Origin: an uncultured Rhodospirillales bacterium
GTDB lineage: Bacteria; Pseudomonadota; Alphaproteobacteria; Acetobacterales; Acetobacteraceae
Length of the DNA stretch: 42,747 nt
NCBI GenBank assembly: GCA_903845065.1
Contig: CAIMWH010000014.1
Coordinates: 1-42,747 of the forward strand
Direction of reading: 5' to 3'
The notes beneath the pieces are model-generated. The model did no database searches. It was not told the origin of the DNA and saw only the letters and a list, made by a program, of their open reading frames with translations. Within the stretch, counting starts at the first letter, position 1, and each line of letters begins with the position of its first letter. This document shows, one piece after another, positions 23,036 through 30,432 of the stretch. The translations under genes were made by a program, and so were the position numbers.

Positions 23036-24610
23036 ATGCGTTCGATCTTTCGTGTTGTGCTGGCGTTTCTGGGATTGTGGGTGGTGCCGGCCTGGGCGGA
23101 TGGCACGCTGCGGTTCGTGCCGCAGGCCGATCTGCGCATCCTTGATACCACGTGGACCACGGCGGCGATTACCCGCAACCACGGCTACCTGATCTACGAG
23201 CCGCTGTTCTCCTACGACAGCCACAACGTGGCGCGCGGCCAGGCAGTGGACGACATGACGGTGAGCGCCGATGGGCTCACCTACACGCTCACCCTGCGCC
23301 CGGGGATGACCTTCCATGACGGTTCGCCGGTGACGGCGGCGGACGCGGCGAAGTCGCTGGATCGGTGGTCCCGGCGCAAGGCGAGCGGCATGACCATGCG
23401 GGCGCGGCTTGCGGCCATCACGGTGAAGGACGCGCGCAGTTTCCAGATCGTGCTGAAGGAGCCGTTCGGCCTGGTGCGCGAGACGCTGGCGGACGCGATC
23501 CAGCCGACCTTCATCCTGCGCGAGAAGGATGCGGTGGCCGATCCGTTCACCCAGCAGCAGTTTACCGAGGTGGTTGGGTCCGGGCCGTTCCGCTTCGTAA
23601 GTTCGGAGTGGGTGGCGGGGAGCAAGGCGGTCTATGCGCGGGCGGCCAACTACGTGCCGCGGCCGGAACCGGCGGATGGGTTCTGGGGCGGCAAGGTGGC
23701 GAAGCTCGATCGGGTGGAGTGGATCATCATGCCGGAGCCCACCACGCAGGTGCAGGCGCTGCTGCGCGGCGAGGTGGATGCGCTCGATTTGCCGCTGGTG
23801 GATCTGCTGCCGGTGCTGCGCAAGTCCCCGGACGTTGTGGTGAAGGTGCTGGACACGATGGGGAGCCAGGCGTTTTTCTGGCTCAACTCGGCCCATCCGC
23901 CGTTCGACAAGGCGCCGGCGCGGCAGGCGATCGTGCATCTGATGGACCAGGTGCAGATGTTGCAGGCGTTCATTGGCAACCCGGACTACGAGCGGCCGTG
24001 CTGGTCGATCATGGCGTGCGGATCGCCCAATGAGAGCAGCGCGGGCACGGCCGGGCTGGCCAAGCCGGATGTGGCGCAGGCGAAGGCGCTGCTGAAGCAG
24101 GCTGGCTATGTCGGGGAGCCGGTGGTGCTGCTCGACCCGGCGGATCAGCCGATCATGCATCAGATGTCGCTAGTGCTGGCGCAGTTCATGCGCGAGGCCG
24201 GGATCACGGTGGATTTGCAGGCGACGGATTGGGGCACCGTGGTGACGCGCTCGGTGCGGGGGGACAAGCCGGGGCCGGGGTCGCCGGGGTGGCACCTGTA
24301 TCCGACATGGGCGCCGGGCCGGGTGGTGGCGAGCCCGCTGACGGCGACGCAGTTGCGCACGCCGTGCAATGTCAGCGGGTTCCAGCCCAATCCCTGCGAC
24401 ATGGAGTTGGAGGCGCGGCGGGACCGGTTCTTCGCGGCGGCCACCGGGGAGGCGCGCAAGGCGGCGATGGATGCGTTGCAGGAGCGCTTCTATGAGGTGG
24501 TGCCGTATGTGGTGGCCGGGCAATTCCTGGCGCCCAAGGCGTGGCGGGCCAATGTGTCGGGCGTGGTGAGCGCGAGCGAATTCGTGTTCTGGAATGTGGA
24601 GAAGAAGTAG
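23036..24610 (+). CDS. Peptide-type ABC substrate-binding protein (family 5), orphan
   Basis: 524 residues with a Sec signal (FRVVLAFLGLWVVPAWA, cut before DGTL) and the family 5 (DppA/OppA/NikA) architecture. Diagnostic segments are YEPLFSYDSHN, LRPGMTFHDGSPVTAADAA and VVGSGPFRFVSSEWVAGS. It is 45 bp downstream of the SDR and 4 bp upstream of the Gfo/Idh/MocA gene, so co-transcribed. No DppBCDF-type permease or ATPase lies near. It clearly resembles the binding protein at 28030-29631 (LRFVP start, VxGSGPxRFV-SEYV/WV). The ligand could be a peptide, glycoside or other periplasmic compound. Confidence 0.88.
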   Translation: MRSIFRVVLAFLGLWVVPAWADGTLRFVPQADLRILDTTWTTAAITRNHGYLIYEPLFSYDSHNVARGQAVDDMTVSADGLTYTLTLRPGMTFHDGSPVTAADAAKSLDRWSRRKASGMTMRARLAAITVKDARSFQIVLKEPFGLVRETLADAIQPTFILREKDAVADPFTQQQFTEVVGSGPFRFVSSEWVAGSKAVYARAANYVPRPEPADGFWGGKVAKLDRVEWIIMPEPTTQVQALLRGEVDALDLPLVDLLPVLRKSPDVVVKVLDTMGSQAFFWLNSAHPPFDKAPARQAIVHLMDQVQMLQAFIGNPDYERPCWSIMACGSPNESSAGTAGLAKPDVAQAKALLKQAGYVGEPVVLLDPADQPIMHQMSLVLAQFMREAGITVDLQATDWGTVVTRSVRGDKPGPGSPGWHLYPTWAPGRVVASPLTATQLRTPCNVSGFQPNPCDMELEARRDRFFAAATGEARKAAMDALQERFYEVVPYVVAGQFLAPKAWRANVSGVVSASEFVFWNVEKK

Positions 24611-24614
24611 CGGC

Positions 24615-25601
24615 ATGCGGATCGCATTGACGGGCGTTGGGCATTGGCACGCGCCGATGCATCTGGATGCGGCGCGGGCGGCCGGGGCCGAGGTGGTGGG
24701 GTGCTGGGACATTGATCCGGCGGTGACGGCGCGGTTCGCCGGCGAGCATGGCGTGCCGGGGGTGGACGGGCTGGCGGGGCTGCTGGGGTTGGGGCCGGAT
24801 CTCGTGGTGCTCATGGGGCATCCGCTGGCGGTGCCGGATGTGGCGCGGGCGGTGCTGGCGGCGGGGGTGCCGATGGTGCTGGAGAAGCCGGCGGCGGCTT
24901 CGACGGCGGATCTGCTCGGGATCGTGCCGCCCGAAGGTCACTTCGTCGCGGTGCCGCTGGCCAATCGGTGCAGTCCGATATTCGCCGAGATGGCGCGGCT
25001 GGATGCGGCTGGGCGGCTGGGGGCGGTGGCGCACGCGCAGTTCCGCATCGTGAATGGGGCGCCGGAGCGGTATCGGGTGGATCGGGTCGGCTGGCTGCTC
25101 GATCCGGCGGTGGGCGGCGGTGGGGCGCTGCGCAATCTGGGGCTGCATGCTGTGGATGCGGCGCTGTGCCTGTTCGGGACGGCGGCGCCAGAGGTGGTGG
25201 GCGCGGTGGTTCGTGCAACGATGCACGGGGAGGCGGTGGAGGACTATGCGGTGGCCGTGCTGACGGCGGTGGGTGGGCCGGTGGTGACCGTGGAGGCGGG
25301 CTACAGCTACGCCACCATGGCGCCGGGGGGCGACTACGAGTGGCGGGTTTCGGCGGCCAATGCGTATCTGGTGGACAATGGCGAGACCTGCCGGGTGGCG
25401 ACGCTGGACGATGGCGCGGTGCGGATGATCGAGCCGGTGCCGTCACGCCTGCGCTATCGGGCGTTCATGGCGGATACACTGGAGCGGTTACGGCAGGGGG
25501 CGGCGCCGCTGGTGGGGTTCGGGGACTACGTGCGCGCGATGCGGCTGGTGGACGCGATCTATGCGCGGGCAGCGGTCACGGCGGCAACGGCAGGACCTTG
25601 A
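24615..25601 (+). CDS. Gfo/Idh/MocA-family oxidoreductase
   Basis: 328 residues. The N-terminal Rossmann motif is IALTGVGHWHAPMHLDAARA, with His-rich changes of the usual GxGxxG. The cofactor and active-site EKP motif is in VLEKPAAAS (about residue 95). The C-terminal alpha/beta domain includes ALRNLGLHAVDAALCLFG, where GxHxxD supplies the catalytic Asp/His pair. Such enzymes oxidise hydroxyls of sugars, inositols or related polyols with NAD(P). ATG 24615 follows the binding-protein stop by 4 bp. The 3' end overlaps the convergent small-protein gene by 26 bp. It ends the catabolic importer operon from 19042. Confidence 0.85.
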   Translation: MRIALTGVGHWHAPMHLDAARAAGAEVVGCWDIDPAVTARFAGEHGVPGVDGLAGLLGLGPDLVVLMGHPLAVPDVARAVLAAGVPMVLEKPAAASTADLLGIVPPEGHFVAVPLANRCSPIFAEMARLDAAGRLGAVAHAQFRIVNGAPERYRVDRVGWLLDPAVGGGGALRNLGLHAVDAALCLFGTAAPEVVGAVVRATMHGEAVEDYAVAVLTAVGGPVVTVEAGYSYATMAPGGDYEWRVSAANAYLVDNGETCRVATLDDGAVRMIEPVPSRLRYRAFMADTLERLRQGAAPLVGFGDYVRAMRLVDAIYARAAVTAATAGP

Positions 25602-25896
25602 GCGGGCTGCTGAAGGGTTCGATACGCAGCGATTCCTGCCGCATGATGGCGACCCGGCGCAGCGGGGCCTGTTCGAGGTCCCCATTGGCGCCCTTGTGGA
25701 CCGCGTATTGCCAGGCGGTGACCTGACCTTCGGCGACCAGGCGCTTGGCCAGGCCATCGAGGTCGGTTCCGGTGAGGCCGATCACCACGTCATCCTTGGC
25801 GGAGACGATCTTGAACAGCGTGGGGACGGCCTGCGCGAAGGCGCTGCCGGTGGCGACGGTGAGGCCGAGTGCCAGGGTGGCGAGGCGGGTGAGCAT
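25576..25896 (-). CDS. Small exported protein of unknown function
   Basis: 106 residues. ATG 25896 has a strong GGAGGG site and opens a Sec signal (MLTRLATLALGLTVATGSAF, cut after AQA). The mature part reads PTLFKIVSAKDDVVIGLTGT, later VTAWQYAVHKGANGDLEQAP and ESLRIEPFSSPLKVLPLPP, an even alpha/beta-like composition without cysteines. I do not recognise a named domain, though similar small periplasmic proteins seem common in related bacteria. The open frame extends upstream to 26460 but that part runs through an IS remnant and is not a real N-terminus. It is convergent with, and overlaps, the Gfo/Idh/MocA gene. Confidence 0.7.
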   Translation of the reverse strand: MLTRLATLALGLTVATGSAFAQAVPTLFKIVSAKDDVVIGLTGTDLDGLAKRLVAEGQVTAWQYAVHKGANGDLEQAPLRRVAIMRQESLRIEPFSSPLKVLPLPP

Positions 25897-26003
25897 GGGA
25901 CCCTCCGTTGATGGATCGTTCCCCATGCTGCGCCCCGGATCGGGCGCGATCAATCCGGGGTGTGCATCACTTCTCTGTGGCGGGAGGCGGAATGAGGGCG
26001 GTT

Positions 26004-26183
26004 TCACGCCGGGTGTCCGTATCCACAATGGCGGATGCAGTTTGCGCATTCTGCTGAGCCGTAGCGGTCGAGTGATGTGCCGATGGTTTTCCACAGCGCC
26101 TCGCGGCTTCTCGGGGCGGCCTTTCGCAGCAGGGCTTTGAGCTTGGCGAACACCTGCTCGATCGGGTTCAGATCGGGCGAATA
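26004..26183 (-). pseudogene. IS630-family transposase remnant (C-terminal 59 codons)
   Basis: On the minus strand 26183-26004 reads YSPDLNPIEQVFAKLKALLR, then KAAPRSREALWKTIGTSLDR and YGSAECANCIRHCGY, ending at a TGA. This is the conserved DDE-domain end of IS630/Tc1-like transposases, including the last catalytic glutamate in NPIEQ. Upstream of 26183 the similarity stops abruptly, so the rest of the element has been lost. It marks an old transposition or recombination point in an otherwise gene-free stretch. Confidence 0.85.
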
Positions 26184-26373
26184 TCGTGTTCGAAGCTCGC
26201 CTATCCACCACCAACGTGGACGCTACCTCAAGTTTTGCCGTTGCCGCCAACATTGGTGAGGCGACACTGGCGTTGAAGAACACCCCGCGCGCCGTTACAC
26301 TGGCTACCAGACGGCCAGCTAGGTCCGTCTTGGATACAGCAGTCATGAAGAGCGACGCGGTCTGGCCCGATTG
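26184..26373. other. Gene-free remainder of the 25897-26373 gap
   Basis: Of the 477-bp gap between the small exported protein and the TonB-like gene, only the IS630 remnant is recognisable. 25897-26003 holds the small gene's leader. In 26184-26373 I see no convincing gene, hairpin or repeat. Short open frames exist on both strands but have no ribosome site and no recognisable content. Confidence 0.5.
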
Positions 26374-27309
26374 ATGGTAACCGGCACCCAGCGGATCGCG
26401 ACGGGGGTACGGCGGAGCGCAGCGCGCGGACCAATGCTGGTGATATCGCTGGTGTTGCACGCATCACTTCTTCTGACCTTCCTGGTCATTCCGTTCATGC
26501 CCCTGCCGCCGGACGAAGCGTCAGGCGCGCCTTCGGTAGAAATCGTGGCAGAGGGAGGCACACCGGAGGGTCTGGCACCGGCGATGCCACCACCACCGCC
26601 GCCGGCACCGCTGCCTGACGTACCGGCCGAGGCCACAACGCCACCGCCAGTGGCGGCGCCGCCACCACCTCCGCAGGCCGAAGCGCCACCACCACCTCCC
26701 ACGCCGCCCCCACCTGATCAAACCGCATTGGCCTCGCCGGAACCGCCTCCGCCCGCACCGCCGCCGCCAACGCCGGATCTGCCGCCACCCGTGCCCCCGC
26801 CGCAGGTGGTGCCGCCGCCGCCGAAGCCACCCCCGGCCGTGGTGCGCCCTCCGCCACGGCCTTCGTCCCCGCCCGTTGCCTCGCCCTCACGCACCCCGCG
26901 GCCACCGAGCCAGGCCGCCGACCAACGCGGGGCGCGAGATCTCACGCCAGGACCGGCGGCGCCGGAGCCGACCGAGGGTCCGGACGCCACTCTCCGCGTG
27001 GAACGCGCCGACCTCGGCAAAGAGTGGATCAAGCAGTTGCAGCAATGGTGGGACGTCCATGCCTACTATCCCAAGGAGGCCGCGGATAAGAACGAAAGTG
27101 GCACCGTCAAGCTTCATCTGTTGATCCACCAGAACGGCCTGGTCTGGATTGTGAAGGTGGTGCAAAGCTCGGGGTCCGAAATTCTCGACAAGGCGGGCCA
27201 CGATGTGTTCCTTGATGCGCTCCTGCGGCCGTTTCCGCAGGGAACGTCCGCGCCGGAGGCCGATATATTCCTATCGGTGCACTACGTGCTGACGCAGCGG
27301 CGCAAATGA
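26374..27309 (+). CDS. tonB: TonB-like energy transducer with long polyproline linker
   Basis: 311 residues. A short cytoplasmic tail and one membrane anchor (MLVISLVLHASLLLTFLVIP, about 20-40) precede a periplasmic linker of about 150 residues that is over half proline (runs such as PPPPPPAPLPDVPAE). The C-terminal TonB domain of about 90 residues includes LQQWWDVHAYYPKEAADKNE, GTVKLHLLIHQNGLVWIVKV, a helix, and a final strand ADIFLSVHYVLTQ. TonB passes proton-motive energy from ExbB/ExbD to outer-membrane receptors. Neither exbBD nor a receptor is nearby. ATG 26374 is taken over the adjacent TTG 26371. No obvious ribosome site is seen. Confidence 0.8.
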   Translation: MVTGTQRIATGVRRSAARGPMLVISLVLHASLLLTFLVIPFMPLPPDEASGAPSVEIVAEGGTPEGLAPAMPPPPPPAPLPDVPAEATTPPPVAAPPPPPQAEAPPPPPTPPPPDQTALASPEPPPPAPPPPTPDLPPPVPPPQVVPPPPKPPPAVVRPPPRPSSPPVASPSRTPRPPSQAADQRGARDLTPGPAAPEPTEGPDATLRVERADLGKEWIKQLQQWWDVHAYYPKEAADKNESGTVKLHLLIHQNGLVWIVKVVQSSGSEILDKAGHDVFLDALLRPFPQGTSAPEADIFLSVHYVLTQRRK

Positions 27310-27415
27310 TCCGGTCAAACGGCGCGGAGAGCGCGGCATGAGCGAACGTCCCCGAGGCTCGATATCCTGTGGCGCACCATGCGCGCCGGGTTTGCGATTT
27401 GGGAGGTGGAATGCG

Positions 27416-27862
27416 ATGCGGCCGCTGTTTGCTTCAGGCATGCTAGCCGGCGCTGTCGGGCTGGCGACGGTGGTGGTCGGCTACGGCCCCGCGATGTCCA
27501 AAAGCCCATTCACTGTCACCAACGATCCGGTTGGGTCGACCGTGGCTGATACGATGATGCAGCGGTTCTGCAAAGGAACCCTGGTGCCGATCTGGTGGTC
27601 ATTCCTGCCCAACATGCCGGTTCAGTCTGTCTTCTATCGCCGGCCGGATGGCACGAAATGGGTCAAGTTCGGACTCAGCTCGCGGAGCCTGAACGATCTT
27701 CCGGTGACCGAATTGGGGGTGTCGGCGCAGTGGACCGACTATCCCGTCAAGACCGCGCAGCACACGTGGGTGACGCACTACGCCGTGTGGCCGCGAGGCG
27801 AGAATGGCCTCAGCGGCACCACGACAGACCCTTGGGGAACGGTCGATCTGACCTGCGATTGA
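27416..27862 (+). CDS. Hypothetical exported protein
   Basis: 148 residues. ATG 27416 is chosen because GGGAGGTGG precedes it and it opens a hydrophobic leader (MRPLFASGMLAGAVGLATVV); the frame is open from an ATG at 27338. The mature part is Trp-rich (IWWSFLPNM, SAQWTDYP, HTWVTHYAVWPRG), has two cysteines (RFCKGT and the penultimate LTCD) that could form a disulfide, and looks beta-rich. I recognise no family. It follows the TonB-like gene by 106 bp on the same strand and might be co-transcribed. Confidence 0.6.
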   Translation: MRPLFASGMLAGAVGLATVVVGYGPAMSKSPFTVTNDPVGSTVADTMMQRFCKGTLVPIWWSFLPNMPVQSVFYRRPDGTKWVKFGLSSRSLNDLPVTELGVSAQWTDYPVKTAQHTWVTHYAVWPRGENGLSGTTTDPWGTVDLTCD

Positions 27863-28029
27863 GCACATCGGGAATCCCTCCCGCAAGCGCAGGCCAATGA
27901 CGACGAGGCCCATCTTGGCGACCGCATCGCCAACATGCCGGGTCTCGGTTGCAAAGAGCGGCATCTCCCTGGCCCTTGCATCCCATCAGGTGAGCAATGA
28001 TGATCGTGCCTCGTCCGGAGGAGACACCC

Positions 28030-29631
28030 ATGAAGAACAACCGCACCATGCCCTTGCGCCGCCGCACCGCCCTCGCAGGTGCCGCGGCTGCGTTGGCCCG
28101 TCCGGCGCTCGGCCAGAGCAGCCGGGCCACCACGCTGCGTTTCGTCCCTTCGGCGAACCTCTCCTTCACCGACCCGTCCATCAGCACCGCCGGCGTCACC
28201 ATCGTGCACGGTTTCGCGGTGTTCGACTGTCTCTATGGCGTCGACGCGAAGAACCGCCCCACGCCGCAGATGGTCGAGGGCCACACGATTTCCGACGACA
28301 ACCGCATCTGGACCTTCCGCCTCCGCGAGGGTCTGAAGTTCCATGACGGCACGCCCGTGCGTGGGGCCGACTGCATCGCCTCGATCAAGCGCTGGGGCGC
28401 GCGTGACAGTTTCGGCCAGGCCCTCATCGCCTTCACCGACCGCATGGACAGCCCGGACGATCGCACCTTCCGCATCCTGCTCAAGCGTCCGATGGGCGTT
28501 GTCATCGATGCCCTCGCGCACTCCGCGCCCACGCCGCTATTCGTTATGCCCGAGCGCCTGGCCAACGGCGATCCGTTCAAGCCGGTCACCGAGATCGTCG
28601 GCTCCGGCCCATACCGGTTCGTGGCCAGCGAATACGTCCCCGGCAGCCGGATGATCTACCATCGCAATGACGCCTATGTCTCCCGCACCGAGGCGCCAGA
28701 ATGGACCTCGGGGGCCAAGCGCGCCTGGTTCGAGCGCCTGGAATGGACCGTCATCCCCGATGCCTCCACCGCTGCCGCCGCCCTGCAAAGCGGCGAGATC
28801 GACTGGCTTGACGCCGCCGCGCTCGACCTCGCCCCCCGCCTCGCCAAATCCCCGAACGTGGTCGTGCGCAACACCAGCCCGTTCGGCCTCGGGTCTGTCG
28901 CCCGCTTCAACTTCGCCATTCCGCCGTTCAACAACCCCGAGCTGCGCCGCATCGTCCGTGACGCCATCACCCAGGAGGACTATCTCCGCTCCATCCATGG
29001 CGATGACGACAAGAGCTACTTCACCTGCTACTCGGCCTTCCTATGCGGGCTGCCCGGCGTCACGGAATATGCCAAGGACACAATGGGCGCGCCGAAGGAC
29101 TTCGCGAAGCTGCGCGCCGCTGTGAAGGCCGCCGGCTACAACGGCGAGAAGGTCGTCATCATCAACCCGGTCGACTACGCCGTGCTCGGCAACCAGGGCC
29201 TGATCACCGCCGACGTGCTGCGCCAGCTCGGTTTCGACGTGCAGGTCGACTCCATGGATTTCGGCACCATGCTGCAGCGCCGCACCTCCAAGGCGCCGGT
29301 AGGGCAGGGGGGCTGGAACATCTTCCACACTTCGGCCGCGGCCCTCTCGCTCGCCAACCCCGCCATCAGCTATTTCACCCGCGGCGTGGCCGAAGGCGGC
29401 TGGCCCGGCTCCTACATCAGCCCCGAAGCCGAACGTCTGGTGGACACCTGGATGTCCGCCACCACGGACGCCGCCCGCCAGGCCGCCTTCGACGCCGCCC
29501 AGCGCCTGGCGCTTGATGACGTCGCCGTTATTCCGCTCGGCTTCTGGCGCCCCAAGACCGCCTACAACAAGGACATCACCGGCATCGTCGCCTGCGACTA
29601 CTCGCTGTTCTGGAACGCCCGGCGGGGGTGA
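28030..29631 (+). CDS. Peptide-type ABC substrate-binding protein (family 5), orphan
   Basis: 533 residues. ATG 28030 follows GGAGGAG at an ideal distance and opens a Tat-type signal (PLRRRTALAGAAAALARPAL, cut after GQS). Family 5 marks include LREGLKFHDGTPVRGADC, EIVGSGPYRFVASEYVPGS and DYLRSIHGDDD. No permease or ATPase genes accompany it. It is closely related to the binding protein at 23036-24610, and such duplicated orphan binding proteins may share one transporter. A G+C-rich hairpin at 29683 follows its stop. Confidence 0.88.
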   Translation: MKNNRTMPLRRRTALAGAAAALARPALGQSSRATTLRFVPSANLSFTDPSISTAGVTIVHGFAVFDCLYGVDAKNRPTPQMVEGHTISDDNRIWTFRLREGLKFHDGTPVRGADCIASIKRWGARDSFGQALIAFTDRMDSPDDRTFRILLKRPMGVVIDALAHSAPTPLFVMPERLANGDPFKPVTEIVGSGPYRFVASEYVPGSRMIYHRNDAYVSRTEAPEWTSGAKRAWFERLEWTVIPDASTAAAALQSGEIDWLDAAALDLAPRLAKSPNVVVRNTSPFGLGSVARFNFAIPPFNNPELRRIVRDAITQEDYLRSIHGDDDKSYFTCYSAFLCGLPGVTEYAKDTMGAPKDFAKLRAAVKAAGYNGEKVVIINPVDYAVLGNQGLITADVLRQLGFDVQVDSMDFGTMLQRRTSKAPVGQGGWNIFHTSAAALSLANPAISYFTRGVAEGGWPGSYISPEAERLVDTWMSATTDAARQAAFDAAQRLALDDVAVIPLGFWRPKTAYNKDITGIVACDYSLFWNARRG

Positions 29632-29682
29632 GATCGGGGACAGCAAGGAGCCAGTTGCCATCAACCAGGTTCGGCCAACGGG

Positions 29683-29708
29683 CGGTCGGCGCGCGATGGC
29701 GCCGACCG
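29683..29708. terminator. Stem-loop after the family 5 binding-protein gene
   Basis: CGGTCGGCGC (29683-29692) pairs perfectly with GCGCCGACCG (29699-29708) around a 6-nt loop. An outer CAACCA/TGGTTG match lies at 29662/29712. There is no T-run, so if it terminates it would need help, or it acts as a 3' stabiliser between the convergent genes. Confidence 0.5.
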
Positions 29709-29798
29709 TGATGGTTGCGATCGTGGTGTAGCGCCCCGGGCAAGCGCTATTCCTCCCGCGACGTGCTGCCGATCGCGCATGTGGCCCGCGCCCTCCCC

Positions 29799-30300
29799 TC
29801 AGGCGTCGGAACCGGCCAGGACCCCGCGCATAACTTCCGGGTGCCCGGTGCCCGGTGCCGGTGGCGCGACGGATCACCGATAGCTGTCCGCGTGCCTCGA
29901 TGATCGCGTAGCGAACCTCGGCCAATTCCGTCACGCCCTGGCGCCGCAGAAGTGCGTGCAGGTCAGGCACGGTGAGCGCGCAGCGGCGCAAGGCCGCCGT
30001 CAACACCTTGCCGTCAACGGCAACCAGGCAGGGCGATGGTTCAAGCAGCCTGCCGAAGCTGGGACGCTGCCGCAACCGCGTAAGCGCCCAATGACTGCCA
30101 AGCACGGCGGCAAGGGTGGCAAATCCCGCGAGATAGCTGGCATCATGCGCATTGGGCACACGCCCGACGATGGCACCGACCGCAACGGTAGCAACAAAGT
30201 CGAGCGCCGACATGTCGGCCAGTGTGCGGCGTGGTCCAACCCGGAATCCGACGACGACCGCGAAGTACAACAGGGTTGCCTTCAGGGCTACCCAGCCCAC
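29799..30300 (-). pseudogene. DUF421/YetF-family membrane protein, frameshifted
   Basis: The minus strand from GTG 30300 encodes a hydrophobic protein with YetF/DUF421 features: RTLADMSALDFVATVAVGAI, LRRQGVTELAEVRYAIIEAR and GQLSVIRRA. After RATGTGH the frame runs into nonsense and stays open antisense to the neighbouring gene as far as 29041. Removing one copy of a 7-bp tandem duplication (29840-29853) restores PEVMRGVLAGSDA and a stop at 29799, a natural-looking C-terminus. The N-terminus is also doubtful: coherent sequence (EIDHLIGGAGEV) continues upstream of 30300, where an ACG stands at 30336-30334 in a position suited to an ATG. Probably inactive; the in vivo function of the family is unclear. 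Confidence 0.75.
29840..29853. repeat. 7-bp tandem duplication (GGTGCCC)2 causing the DUF421 frameshift
   Basis: GGTGCCC occurs twice in a row at 29840-29846 and 29847-29853, followed by a partial third copy GGTGCC. Losing one unit restores an intact C-terminus of the DUF421 gene. This is either a slippage mutation or an on/off length switch. Confidence 0.8.
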
Positions 30301-30432
30301 TTCGCCCGCGCCGCCGATGAGATGGTCGATTTCCGTACCGATTGCTGCACGAGTCCCGTTCTACGTCACCGCTCGCGGCCGGGTCGAGGCCAGGCGAATG
30401 TCAGTTCCGTCGTTTGCAAGCCCCGCGGCCTG

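Noticed and set aside
21956-24160. 734-codon minus-strand frame opposite the permease, SDR and binding-protein genes
   Set aside because: The translation is His/Arg/Pro-rich nonsense typical of antisense shadows, and three well-motivated plus-strand genes occupy the region.
26371-27309. Proline-rich stretch as a spurious translation
   Set aside because: Kept as a gene: a membrane anchor before it and a TonB domain after it are in the same frame.
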